From positions 90,095,273 to 90,159,272 of the forward strand of contig NC_090728.1 of the NCBI RefSeq assembly GCF_036898095.1: DNA of 64,000 bases. Reading direction: 5' to 3'. Each line of letters opens with the position of its first letter. Within the stretch, counting starts at the first letter, position 1. The position numbers were made by a program, and so were the translations under genes. A model generated the notes under the pieces. That model worked only from the letters and a program-made list of their open reading frames with translations, searched no databases and was not told where the DNA came from. Source of the stretch: Palaemon carinicauda (Eukaryota; Arthropoda; Malacostraca; Decapoda; Palaemonidae). Positions 1-11,496 of the stretch are shown here, in pieces.

Positions 1-1740
1 AAGGCAGGGGTGTAAACCGGTGATTGGGACAAGACCGGTTGGGTGACCAGCTGAAAGGTCTGTTGTGGCTGAGCAGCCACTTGGGGAGTAGCGGGTCCCG
101 GAAACTGCCGTCTCTGTTGACGTTGCTGGGGTTTCGGCTTGGAGGATCTCCTCTTAGGTTGAGGGCCGTCGTCCTGAGAGGATTTCCTCTTCTTCGACAT
201 GCCCCACTTGTGAAGAAGGTTCCTGTTCTCCGTGGCGGCCTTGTCGGTAATCTCTTTCACAAGATCAGAGGGAAAGAGGTGCTTACCCCAGATGTTGGAG
301 GAAATCAGCCTCCGGGGTTCGTGTCTCACTGTGGCATTTGAGAACACGAATTCACGACAGGCTCTCCGAGCCTTCATGAAGCTGTATAAGTCCTTGACTA
401 CAGTCGCCAGATGCGTCTTGGCGAGCACCATGTAGTGGTCGGGGACTCTAGTGTCACCGGCCATGACGTCAAGCTGGACCTGGAGGGACATGGATGCGGC
501 AAGCCTTTCCTTCGTATCTTGTTCCCGACGAAGGAGATGGTCATTAAGTTTCGGGAGGTCTTCGTTAAACTGACGTCCAGCAACGTCAGGATCTAGTTTT
601 CCCACCACGAAGGTATGTTGGACATCCTTCCAGTGTCGAGCATCGGGGGGAGTGACCAGGGAGAAGGGTCTGCACTCCTCCAGTGCAGGGCAAGGTTTCC
701 CTTCTTCCGCTGCCCTGTGTACCGCTGCGAAGGCCTTTTCCATGAAGGGGAGGATCGCATCATCAGGTGCGACGTAGGTAGGGTGCTTCTTGCTCAACGC
801 CGGAAGCTTTGAGCAGGTAAAACCCCTACTTTTAAGGGTGTTGGCCTTCATAGCCTGGGCCTTCGGGAGATCGAACACCATCACCTCCTTAGGTTCGGTC
901 TCTTCTTTAGAGGCAGGTTCGGATCGAAGCCGGACGTAACAGTCCGGGTAAGCCTCAAAACTTGGGAAGAACTCCACTTCTTCCAGGACAACTGAGCCGA
1001 CCTTCTCACTGACGAAGATCCTGCCCGTTGCGATCGGCATATGCTCGGCATACCTCCAGGGGTTGGCGTGCGAGCATGCAGGGAGGTCCTTAACCGAAAT
1101 CCTTTTCGGCTCCTTGGAACTTCCCATGGTCCTGATGTATTCGTGTGTCTCACGGAGTTTCTTGTCCATGATGGCTTCGAGCATCCGAAACATCTCCTGG
1201 GCGCTGGTTGGGATGGGGTCCGGGGTGGCGGAGGTAGACGTATTCCACTTGGTCCTACTCACAGTCCAATTCTTCGGCCATGAGGTTCCTCTCCGTTGTC
1301 TCCGACACTTCCGACATACGCTCCGCGTTGTCGGTATCCAGGCGACACTCGTGCATGGACTGGGCCATGACAACATCGGGTTCCACCGTGATCTGGACGG
1401 TGGGGATCTGATCCTTGAGGACCACAGAGTCTGGGGATGCCTTTGGGAACAGTAAGGCCCTCAAGTCTTCGGTGGCAAGGTACGGTCCAGTGGCGTTCTT
1501 CTGGAAGCCACGCACCCATTTGTGTAGCTTCTCTCGAGAAGCGTCCCTAACCTCCGCTGAGGGAGGGTTATTGAACGCCTCGACCAGGCGTTCGTGGCAG
1601 ACCGTACAGTTCAGTGGGTCCCAGAACTTCAGATCACCTTTTTTGTTTGCACAAGGGGCGTGAGTCCTACACGCCGTGTGCCCATAAAAGTGCAGGCGCT
1701 TCACTCCACAGAAGCCATGGTCGCACTTCACGTACTCCTC
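1..1740 (-). pseudogene. DIRS gag-like ORF of element A (broken)
   Basis: Gag-like capsid protein, expected to package element RNA in the cytoplasm. The first 158 residues are open and carry the N-terminal Cys/His module (C-X4-C, H-X2-C-X2-H-X2-C, C-X2-C) shared with elements B to H. A GAG-to-TAG change at 1255-1257 stops the frame after the acidic stretch, where related copies read on. Just after this, part of the proline/serine-rich linker is missing compared with element D and the frame shifts. From there the frame is open to the window edge, through the conserved central domain to the basic, glutamine-rich C-terminal part. The codon that is ATG in B, D and E is GTG here, directly after a CAG/GAGGAG acceptor-like site. 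It is unlikely to make full-length Gag. Confidence 0.8.
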
Positions 1741-1743
1741 CTG

Positions 1744-4078
1744 TAAGAGAAAGAGGACATGAGTATGGGGGAGTCATAAGGATGACTTCTATTTTAAGGT
1801 TAAGTATTAAATGATTAATCTTTAACCTAATATTAAGTGGTAGAAACACTGTGACGTTCAGAGAGTGGGCGGAAAAGAAGGAGATAGACACATCCTCCGT
1901 GTAACCCGCCCGGCCGGTTACCGTAACCTTATCCGTAGGCAATTTGTTGTGACCGAGGACACAGGGCAGAATTCAACATAGCATGCCGTGAAGGCAGTGG
2001 GAATTCTAGTGGGGATTGCCAAGGATATAGAACTGGGACTGAGGCCACTCAGACCCTAGGACTGGGAACGTAGAAGATCCCATAGGGTAACGGTTTCCGG
2101 TAACCGGCCGTGCTAAGATACACGTAGCATGCTGGAAATCTGTGATATGCAAGAAGACAGCATGGTTACTAATGGAACGGTAAGGCAATACCTATCCATT
2201 ATGTAATCAAACCATCTGGTTGCGATGTAGGGCTATCAACATCAGATGATAGCTAGTGGAAGGGGGTGCAAGTCGCCTTGACGCCTCCGGAAGGCTCCGG
2301 CAGACCGCCGGCACGCCGGAGGCCGCTCCAGCAGAGTTTCTGGCATTGGGGAAGACAATATAGAAGTCAAGAGTAATACCAGGGTGGCGGCCGCCGGCAC
2401 AGCGGCGGCACGCTGGCGGGGAGCGGCGGCTCCGGCAGCCAGAGGTTGCTGGCTTGGTGACAGGAACAAGGATGGTTATAGCAGAACCGGACTGCCGGCA
2501 GCGGATGCCGGCACTCCGGGGGCCGGCCGGTGGACGGACGACTGAAGCTATGAGGAAAGAGGGAAGGCCATCGGCTAGGCTCCGGCGGCAGGCGGCAGTC
2601 CCCCGGCACACGGAGGACTGGCGGCCCAGAGGGCAAGGGATAAGTCACCAAGGTAGGAGGTGGGTATCACCGACAATGGAGGCGGCAAGGGACCGGCACC
2701 AGGATAGTGAAAGAGACAGAAGGAGGGATGTAGGGGTCCGGCCACGGACCCCAAGACATCCCACCTGAGTGGGTGTACCCATGATAGAGGCTAGCCCTAT
2801 CATCCAGAAGGAGGGGCCGCAGAGGACCGGGAGCTAAGGGAGCCCAAGGGAGGGCAGGGAACACCCAAGAGGGGGGGAGAACCCCTGCAGACAGAACGCA
2901 TCCAGTGACTAACCCCATAGGACACTATGAAGGATATATGTACCAGAGCGGACTGCACACAGGAGCTCAAGGTAGCCCTATCACTCCACCCTAAGGAGGA
3001 GTTGTAGGACAGGGGACAGATGGGTATAGACTAACCTAAGTATAGGCTAGGCCATACAAGAGATAGGTGGGGAGGGGAGAAGAGAAGGGTCTTCTGTGGA
3101 GGAGGTTCTGTACCAGAGTGGCCACCGAGGAAGGGAGGACACTCCCTAGCCTAAGGTAAGGCAGCCTGTCTGAAAACGGTGCATGGGTATCGTTTCAGCA
3201 AAGTACAGAGCTAACTCCCCCAAAACCTAACCTAGAGCAGGGAGGTTACACCCTGAACCAGGAAGGATGGAAGACATATCGCTATTGCAGGGAAGGTCGG
3301 AGACCTAGCCCCAGCAATAGAGGAAGGACAGGTCGTTCCTCATTCTCGGACGCAACCCTAAGGGGGGATCATTCCCTTAGGGAGGACAGAGAAGCGATAG
3401 GTACTCTGTAACGAGCTTGATCCCCTTTCGTGGTAGGGGGAGCAAGGCTACACAGAGGGAATGCCCTAAGGCAGGGGGTGAAGGGAGCATAAAGGGGTCC
3501 TACATTTAGGTTAGGTTAGAAAGGCACACTATCAAACCTATCCCCTATATGGTCCCTGAAGGCGAAAAACACTTGCATCACAGTAAACAGTGTCATAAAA
3601 TAATGCCACTATCTTCATAACTTAACCTAGTAACACTGTAATATATCATGCATGAACACTGGTGAAAGGCACTCTGGCCTAGGGGCTAGGCTAGCGATCT
3701 GGTATGGGGTCAGACGATGACCGATAAAAGAGCGTCAAAACACGATATAAAGTTCCTAGCTATGAAGACTAAATAACTAATAGTATCGATTAGTTAAAAC
3801 GGGCCGGAAGAGGCTGTTGAGGCTAGCTAATAAGGCATGCAAAACAACAGCGGCGCCATAAAATGGCGCGTCCGGTAGCGGCACAGCTCCGCCAAAAAAC
3901 ATAAAATATCTCGAAAAGTAAAAGTTACTTTACGGTCAGAGCTTATTTAAACAATACTGGAACCTTGTACTCAACTTTCCAGAAGAAGGCGAGGCCGAGG
4001 GTAGAGACATGGCTAAGATGCAAGTCGATAAAGATCGCACAGGGAAAAGTCCGACTAGTAAGGCAAGCTACTAAACGA
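1744..4078 (-). other. Leader (5' UTR) of element A
   Basis: Non-coding leader between the 5' ITR and gag, matching the leaders of D (25507-27798) and E (35274-37626) along most of its length. It is rich in GCCGGC/TGCCGGCA motifs between about 2270 and 2620, then purine-rich. I see no credible ORF; the short open frames in the CCGG-rich part reflect base composition. Confidence 0.7.
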
Positions 4079-4435
4079 AGGATGAGGACGGACGTGACGT
4101 CATTTAGCAATGACGCCCGTTTGTTTACGTCTCGAGTACCAAAAGTAGCCACGGACGAGATTAGCTGTGGAACAGCTCCCCAGCTATTCTCCGTCCCTCC
4201 ATATCGAAGTGTTAACTCTGTATGGGGTGCAGATAGCTATGTGGCGCGTTAATACATGCGTCCCCTGTTGATATACGATGTCTTAAAAGGGAAACGTTTA
4301 GGATACTCGCTCCAGAAGTTAGAATTCTGTGATAACCTGTGGTTAAATTCTCTGGGAATATCTTAGTAGTTATATACCCAAGGAAGCTACCAAAAAGGAA
4401 CCTTCCATCAGGACGCCATGGCTTGAGCCCAAAAA
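4079..4435 (-). repeat. 5' inverted terminal repeat of element A
   Basis: About 357 bp, in the same orientation as the right ITRs of D (27799-28157) and E (37627-37886). It contains a palindromic TGACGTCA (4095-4102). It ends in CCATCAGGACGCCATGG followed by CTTGAGCCC and an A-run. Confidence 0.85.
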
Positions 4436-4869
4436 GGTATATATACTGCATATATTAGATTATGTATGTCCGAGAATATTTTTAAGTAGAAATTTTCCAT
4501 GGGTTTTTATACATTAAATAAAAATACGACCAGAAAAAGTAAAATATGTAAAAAAAAATTTATATAATTGTAGACGTTTTATTAATTATAGGTACAACTA
4601 GAAAAGAAAAATATGGAAGACAAAAATTAATTTATATATGAAAATGCAAAATAAAATTAATATCTCAGACATTGATATGCAAGAATAAAATGTATATATT
4701 GAAGGTACTAATAAAAATAAAAAAAATAATCTTTAATCAATAATATGATTGGAAAGAGAGTAGGTTGTGAGCAACAGCTTTTAAAAATTAAATTTTTTCA
4801 TAATCATAATGTGCAACCAAAGAAAGTATACGTTGATTAATTTGGCTATATTTTTTTTTTATGTACTGT
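4436..4869. other. AT-rich DNA, no feature seen
   Basis: AT-rich stretch after the end of element A. It has T- and A-runs and no ORF, repeat or terminal motif that I can recognise. Confidence 0.4.
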
Positions 4870-5245
4870 ATCCCCTCGATGAATGTGATCTATCTTGGTT
4901 TGAATCAAACTAGTTTCATTCTCTAAACTTTTTATCAGCCGCCAAATATTAGGATGGGTAATGCCTAAAAGAAATTTGAGTGACGAATGTTATCCTTCCA
5001 AAGCGTTATTTGTTCTTGGAAAGTTATTGACAACTCTGCAGTTGACATTCCATAATGCCATTGTAAATAACGGAGGCTCTCTTCTTCTCCTTCTACCATG
5101 ACCTCTCACTACTCCCATATAGTTGACATCAAAGTAACTAATAAATTATCCAGGAATTTCATCATCATCTGTTAGCTCTTCATATGCTTCCTTAACATCA
5201 GCTACTGGAATAAAGGCTAATACCAAAAAGCACCTTATATGGGCA
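4870..5245 (-). pseudogene. Decayed MULE-like transposase fragment
   Basis: Reading the minus strand from about 5240 to 4874 in one frame gives a protein fragment with two in-frame stops. In order it has a hydrophobic AFIPV stretch, an acidic ELTDDDEIPG segment, YFDVNYMG, a basic HGRRRRREPP run, FTMALWNVNCRV, FPRTNNALEG and HPNIWRLIKSL. The order 'Y(I/M)G - Arg-rich - P(L/M)F - LWNV - PRTNNxxEG(W)H - H(P/A)xIW' is what I know from the C-terminal part of the MULE-type transposase-like proteins that are common, often with FLYWCH domains, in invertebrate genomes. No catalytic core, ends or other exons are visible. The identification is from motif memory. A fragment this short could also come from a domesticated relative. 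Confidence 0.6.
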
Positions 5246-5457
5246 AGAAACAAGTTTACTAAATTTTCCAAACAAAACATTACTTCTATTTTGGGAAATT
5301 TCTCCTAGCAACAACCTAACTACAGAAAAATCACTTCTATTCTGGGAAATAGCTCTTAACAGCAATCAAACTACCGAGGATTCATTGGATTACCTAAAGA
5401 CAAAACTACTAAGATTTACGTTCAGATATTGAATAAATGGACTAACGAAAAAATCAT

Positions 5458-5596
5458 GGATATTGGACTAAAAGACAATGGACAAAAAAACACATGGACG
5501 AAAAGACGTTGGATTAATATATTGTCGGACAAAGAGACGTTGGACCAAAGGGAATGGACAAAGAGACTTTGGACGAAGTGACATCGGACGAGAAGG
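5458..5596 (+). repeat. Degenerate short tandem repeat (GGAC-AAAGAGAC-TTGGAC type)
   Basis: A run of imperfect units built on TGGAC(A/G)AA(A/G)(A/G)GAC(G/A)TTGGA, with spacing of roughly 15 to 22 bases. It sits directly against the truncated 5' end of element B. No coding function is apparent. Confidence 0.5.
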
Positions 5597-5599
5597 CAT

Positions 5600-6830
5600 A
5601 TAACCGTTCTATAAGGGTGGTTGCTGGCGGAAGTCTTGCCAGCGGAGGATTCCCCCTCTTTGAGTGCTCTCTATCCCTCCCTTGGGTTACCTCAGGCTCC
5701 CGGCCATCTGCCGGCCCACTGCCGCCAGATGTTAGGAGTACCTACTCCTATCATGAGTTCACTCTCTCCGGAGGGATGCCGGAGGGGTATAGGATATCAC
5801 CCCTCCCATCCCTCCTTACCTTTTTCTCTCTCTATCATGGTGCCGGTCCCTTGCCGCCTCTACTGCCGGCGATAACCGCCACTACCTCAGGTGACCTCTA
5901 TTCATAAGATACCTCCTCTCTAAGACGTCAGCCTACCGCGTGCCGGAGGCTGCCGCCTTCCGTCGGCATACCGCCGACATCCCACCCCTTATATTTACCT
6001 AGCGACGGCCGGCCGACTGCCGGAGTCTGCCGCCCACATGCCGGCATTGATTGCCGGCAATCGAGGTATCCACCCTTTATATATATATATCTTATGAATT
6101 GAACTAAGGTTCACCATGCCGTCAGCCTCCGGCTGCTGGAGCCCGCCGCCTCTGCCGGCGATCCTGCCGGCGATCCGCCGCTGTGGTATTGTCCATCTCG
6201 GTTGCTCAGTGTGTCTTCCTTGATGTTTTCCACCCTGCAGGACCGGCCTCCGGTGTTCCGTCGGTCTGCCGGCGCCCCCTAATGAGGCGCTAAGGGACAT
6301 GTACCCCTTCCCTGGCTGCTGGCAACATGCCGGCAGTCAATATGATGCAGCCAGAGATCCTGGCCACCTCCATATAGGTATTGTTATACCAACTAATATA
6401 GTGGCTATGCTGTTTGATTGCACATTACAACATTTCCAGTATATTCTGTGCATCTCAGTGCAGTCGATTGCCGGAACCTACATTTTACTAAGGGGTTTAT
6501 CCTATTTTCCCCTCTCCCCCAAGGCTCTGAGTGGTCTCAGATCCCTGTACACTCTGCGGACAATTCCTTTTTAAGAAGCCCAGCTTGGCTCATCCATACG
6601 GATTTCCCTCATTTGAGACCCTCGGGTCCTAAGGAATTGTCTACGGATAAGGTTACGGTAACTGGCTGGGCGGGATTCACAAGTATGTGTCTATCTACTT
6701 CCTTTTTTGCTCATCAATCTTGAACATTAATATGCTATTATAGATTAAGTTATTCTTAAGTCTAGAGTAATGTAAGTCATTCTTATGCCTTCCATGTACT
6801 CATGATCTCTTTCTTTCACAGGAGGAGTAT
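5600..6830 (+). other. Truncated leader (5' UTR) of element B
   Basis: Matches the reverse complement of element E's leader (about 35,400-36,480). It is rich in TGCCGG/GCCGGC motifs between 5620 and 6260. The last 140 bases look like an intron (6683-6821). No supported coding sequence. Confidence 0.7.
6683..6821 (+). promoter_or_regulatory. Putative spliceosomal intron just upstream of gag (element B)
   Basis: Starts GTATGTG after GGGATTCACAA and ends in a pyrimidine tract plus CAG (TTTCTTTCACAG), 139 nt in all. The acceptor context CAG/GAGGAG is repeated before gag in A, C, D and H, shortened in E and altered to GAGGAA in K/F. The donor block GCGGGATTCACAAGTATGTG recurs in H and L, and as ACACAGGTATGT in K/F. 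In A and D the donor GT is not preserved, so splicing of all copies is uncertain. Confidence 0.5.
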
Positions 6831-8727
6831 ATGAAGTGTGAAAGCAACTTCTGTGGAGTTAAGCGCCTGGACTTCTACGGGCACAAGGCGTGCCGGACCT
6901 ACGCCCCCTGCCCCGCCAAGAAAGGCGACCTTAAATTCTGGGACCCGCAGAACTGTTCAGTCTGCAAGAGTCTTCTTGACGAGGCGTTCAACGATCCTCC
7001 TACCACAGAGGTAAGGGACATCGCTAGAGAGAAGCTACGCAAATGGTTGCGTGGCTTCCAAAAGAACGTCACTGGACCATATCTTCCCAATGAAGATTTG
7101 AGGGCTCTGCTTTTTCCGAAAGCATCCAAGGACTCGGTGGTCCCTCGAGATCAAATTCCCACCGTCCAAATAGTGGTCGAACCCGACATCGTCATGGCAC
7201 AGTCCATGCATGAGTGCCATCTTGATTCCGACAATGTGGAACGTATGTCGGTGTCTGAAGAGACGGAGAAGAACCTCATGGGTGAGGAGCTCGACTATGA
7301 GGAAGATCAAGTGGAATACCCTGACTCGGAGAACGAGGTCGCTCCAGCTCCCCCAGCAACTCCAGCGCCGTCCGAGGAACCTGTTCCTTCGACTTCTGCC
7401 ACCCCAGACCCTCTTCCATCGGCCACTCAAGAGGTCTTCAGAATGCTTGAAGCCCTCATGGACAAGAAGTTGCATGAGACCCAGGAACAATTCCGGACGA
7501 CTCTTGTCGGCTTCAAACAACCGAAGAAGATTTCGGTTAAGGACCTCCCCACTTGCTCGGAAGCTAACCCTTGGAGATACGCCGAGCATATGCCAATCAC
7601 TACTGGCAAAATCTTCATTAGTGAAAGGGTTGGCTCTATTCTTCTGGAGTTCGAGGTCCGAACCAGCCTCAAAAGAAGAGACCGAACCAAAGGAAGTGAT
7701 AGTGTTCGATCTCGCGAAGGCCCAAGCTATGCTAGCTCAGGCAGTGAAGAGTCAAGGTTTCACAAACTCCAAGATGCCAGCGCTGAGCAAGAAGCATCCA
7801 ACCTTTGTTGCTCCAGCTACTGCGACCTTCCCCTTCATTGAAAAGGCCTTCCAAGCGGTCATGAAGGCTGTGGAGGAAGGGAAGTCTTGCCCTGCACTGG
7901 AGGAGTGTAGACCCTTCTCCCTCACTCTTCCCCCCGATGACAGGTACTGGAAAGACGTCCAGCTGACTTTCACGGTAGGAAAGCTAGAACCTGATGTGGT
8001 TGGTCGTCAGTTCAACGAGGACCTCCCACGACTGAATGATCATCTCCTTCGTAGGGAACAGGATACTAAGGAGAGACTTGCCGCTTCGCTGTCACATCAG
8101 GTACAGCTAGAACTCATGGCCGGGGACACCAGAGTCCCGGACTTTTACATGGTCCTTGCTAAGTCACACCTGGCGACTGTGACCAAGGATCTGTACAGTT
8201 TCGCTAGGGCTCGCAGAGCCTGTAGGGAATTCGTATTCGCCAGTGCAACGGTGAAACACGAACCCCGGAGACTGATTTCCTCCAATATCTGGGGCAAACA
8301 TCTCTTCCCGTCTACCTTGGTGAAAGAGATAGTGGACAAAGCTGCCATGGAGAACCGGAACCTTCTCCACAAGTGGGGCATTTCCCGAAAGAGGAAGTCC
8401 TCTCAGGACGATGGCCCTCAGCCAAAGAGGAAATGCTCAAAACCCAGACCCCAGCAACGTCAACCAAGACGACAGTTTCCGGGTCCCGCTACTCCCCAAG
8501 TGGCTACGCAGCCACAACAGACCTTTCAATTGGTCCCCCAGCCGGTGGTGTCGCAGTCACCGGTCTTCACCCCTGCCTATGAGCAACATTCTACTACCTT
8601 TCGTCCCAGAGGTAGGGGCTCAGGCAGAGGCTCCGGCAGAGATTCTTCTCGCCGTCCCTCCAGAGGCAGAGGAGGAAGGGGAGCTAGCGGCCGAGGTGGC
8701 AAACCCTCGGGACACCAGAAGCAATGA
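6831..8727 (+). pseudogene. DIRS gag-like ORF of element B (frameshifted)
   Basis: Gag-like protein with the N-terminal Cys/His module (C3, C8, H18, C21, C27, C42, C45). The second His is Tyr in this copy. An acidic, then proline/serine-rich linker follows, then the conserved central domain and a basic Arg/Gly-rich tail ending in GHQKQ. Near 7650 two short deletions, together about 50 bases compared with E and D, remove the residues between GSILLE and SEPASKEE. The frame that began at 6831 therefore ends at 7841, and the rest of gag is read from the next frame to 8727. The ATG lies 10 bases after the putative splice acceptor. The gag end overlaps the RT ORF in another frame, as in D. Confidence 0.85.
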
Positions 8728-10537
8728 AGTGCTTCCGGTGGGAGGAAGACTCCGCCAATTCCAGGATCGTTGGACCTTCGATCCCTGGGCACACAGCATC
8801 GTCAAGAAAGGACTGGGCTGGAGCTGGACTCAACCACCCCCATCCTTCCAGCAATTCTTCCAACAGTCAACCCCCCTCCTGGAAGAATAAGTCCTGGAAC
8901 TCTTGAACAAGAAGGTGATCAGGAGGGTAAAGTCAACCAGGTTCCAAGAGAGGCTCTTTTGTGTTCCCAAGAAAGACTCAGACAAACTCAGAGTCATTCT
9001 AATCTTGTCCCCTCTCAACAAGTTCATTGCGAACAACAAATTCAAGATGCTGAATCTGCAACAAATAAGGACCCTTCTGCCTCACAGGGCCTACACGGTC
9101 TCCATAGACCTGGCGGATGCCTACTGGCACATTCCAATGAATCACTACGCTTCCTCCTACCTAGGATTTCGACTCCAAAGGAAAAGTTACACCTTCAGGG
9201 CCATGCCCTTCGGGCTCAACGTGGCTCCACGGATCTTCACCAAGCTGGCAGACGCAATCGTCCAACAGCTACGTCTTCAGGGCGTCCAAGTGATGGCCTA
9301 CCTAGACGACTGGCTAGTCTGGTCGACATCGCCCGAATATTGTCTGAGAGCCTGTAACAAAGTCACCCAGTTCCTAGAGCATCTGGACTTCAAGATAAAC
9401 GCACAAAAATCTCGCCTCTCTCCAGCTCAGAAGTTCCAATGGTTGGGAATCCATTGGGACCTTCAGTCACACCGCCTTTCCATTCCACAGAAGAAAAGGA
9501 AGGAAATAGCAGGGTCTGTCAGAAGGCTTTTAAAATCCAAACGGATCTCAAGACGACAACAGGAACAAGTTCTCGGCGCTCTACAGTTCACCTCTGTGAC
9601 AAACCCAGTGCTTCGCGCACAGCTAAAGGATGCCGCGGGAGTCTGGAGACCATTCGCATCCATTGCTCGAAGAGACCTCAAGAGACGGCTTCCGAACAGA
9701 CTTCGCTTACTTTTAAAGCCGTGGTCAGAAGCAAAGGCCCTGAAAAGGTCCATACTTCTTCAACACCCACCTCCATCGATCAACATCCACACGGACGCTT
9801 CACTGGAGGTTCAAGGAACGTGGTCTCCCCTATTCAAGACGTTTCATATCAACATCTTGGAGGCCATGGCGGTTCTTCTCACCCTGAAGAAACTCTCCCC
9901 GCCTCCCTCGATCCACATCCGTCTGATTCTGGACAACTCGGTGGTAGTCAGATGTCTCAATCATCAGGGCTCGAGATTGCCCCAGATAAATCAGGTGCTT
10001 CTCCCGATCTTTCGTTTGGCAGAAAGGAAGAAATGGCACCTGTCTGCAGTTCACCTACAAGGATTCCGCAATGTGACGGCGGACGCTCTATCGAGGATAA
10101 GCCCAATAGAGTCGGAATGGTCTCTAGACGCAAGATCATTCTCCTTTATCTCTCACCAAGTCCCAGAACTTCAGATCGATCTCTTCGCAACGAGCGACAA
10201 CAATCAACTTCCTCGATATATGGCCCCGTACGAGGACCCCAAGGCAGAAGCGGTGGACGCCATGTCCCTGGATTGGAACAGATGGTCCAAGATATACCTG
10301 TTCCCTCCTCCCAACCTTTTGCTGAAAGTCCTATGCAAACTGAGAACCTTCAAAGGGACAGTGGCCCTAGTGGCTCCCAAGTGGCCCCGGAGCAATTGGT
10401 ATCCCCTGGTCCTGGAGCTGCAGCCCACGCTGATTCCCCTACCGGGCCCAGTCCTCTTTCAACAAGTACAGAAGTCGACTGTCTTCGCTTCATCACTGAA
10501 AGTCAGGGACCTTCATCTCATGATTTTCTCTCCTTAG
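8411..10537 (+). pseudogene. DIRS reverse transcriptase/RNase H of element B (one stop)
   Basis: RT/RH polyprotein that would copy element RNA. It overlaps the end of gag. The frame is broken once, at 8888-8890, where TAT of the conserved EEYVL is TAA. Downstream are LSPLNKFI, motif A (SIDLADAYWHIPM), motif B (RAMPFGLNVAPRIF), the catalytic YLDD followed by WLVW, and the LGFKIN and QWLGIHWD segments. RNase H starts at HTDAS, but 11 residues after it (GWGGHSHLKQA in D) are missing in frame. The remaining E, D and N-x-x-AD sites are visible. Last comes the DLFATSDNNQLPRY...DW...YLFPP segment that resembles the methyltransferase-like domain of DIRS polyproteins. Confidence 0.88.
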
Positions 10538-11496
10538 CCGCAAAGAAAAGGTTTGGGATCTCGAAGAAAAGCTTAGATTTCCTCGAGGAGTACAAGACAG
10601 AGTCTACCAGAAGGCAGTACGAATCTTCCTGGAAAAAGTGGGTTTCCTTCGTCAAGGCAAAAAATCCTACGGAAATCACCATTGATTTTTGCATGTCCTT
10701 CTTCATTCACCTTCATGGACAAGGTTTAGCGGCCAACATGATTTCCACTTGTAAATTGGCCTTGACTAGACCACTCCTATACGCTTTCCAGATTGATCTG
10801 TCCAGTGATATCTTCAATAAATTACCAAAGGCATGTGCTAGACTACGCCCAGCACCTCCACCAAAACCTATCTCCTGGTCCCTGGACAAGGTGCTCCATT
10901 TTGCCTCCAATTTGGACAACGATTCGTGCCCTCTGAAAGACCTGACTCAAAAAGTTATTTTCCTTTTTGCTCTCGCCTCGGGAGCCCGAGTCAGTGAAAT
11001 AATGGCATTATCAAGAGAAGAGGGTCATATCCTGTTCGCCGAGACAGATCTTACCCTCTTCCCCGATCCGACGTTTCTCGCCAAGAATGAACTACCCACC
11101 AAGAGATGGGGCCCTTGAAGAATCTGTCCCCTGAAGGAAGATGTCTCTCTATGCCCAGTGGAGAGTCTTAAGGTCTATCTTCGAAGAACTTCAGACTTCG
11201 GTGGAGGACAACTCTTCAAAGGAGAAACATCGGGTAGCGACCTGTCACTGAAACAACTAAGAGCGAAAATCACCTACTTCATTCGCAGAGCGGATCCTGA
11301 CAGTACACCCTCAGGTCACGATCCTAGAAAAGTCGCTTCTTCTCTGAATTTCTTCCAGAGTATGGATTTCGAAAGCCTCAAGAGCTTTACAGGCTGGAAA
11401 TCATCGCGCGTTTTCTTCAAGCACTACGCAAAACAGGTGCACGAAGTGAAACATTTCGTGGTAGCTGCAGGTAGTGTTATGAAACCTGCCGCTTAA
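9439..11496 (+). pseudogene. DIRS tyrosine recombinase ORF of element B (one stop)
   Basis: The YR domain itself covers about 10,470-11,496. It has a SAM-like N-terminal part (RRQYESSWKKW), the first catalytic Arg in SGARVSEI, HxxR in GHDPRK, and the W and nucleophilic Tyr in GWKSSRVFFKHYAKQ. Such enzymes insert the circular DNA copy. One nonsense change (Trp to TGA at 11,116-11,118, in KRWGPW) cuts the protein before HxxR and Tyr. The same frame is open upstream to 9439, across the RT/RH region, as in element D. Confidence 0.88.

Larger units (their letters stand above)
1..4435 (-). mobile_element. DIRS element A, 5' part, cut by the window edge
   Basis: Minus-strand DIRS-type retrotransposon. 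The window holds, right to left, its 5' inverted terminal repeat, a leader of about 2.3 kb and most of gag. RT and YR would lie left of base 1. The right end finishes in the CTTGAGCCC-A(n) terminus that marks the 5' end of the other lineage-1 elements here (C, D, K). Its ITR resembles those of B and E more than that of D, so A, B and E look like one subfamily. Confidence 0.85.

Noticed and set aside
2207..2918. ORFs of 75-134 codons in the leader of A (and similar ones in D, E and B leaders)
   Set aside because: They lie in CCGG-rich leader sequence, occur on both strands, and are not conserved as proteins between the copies.
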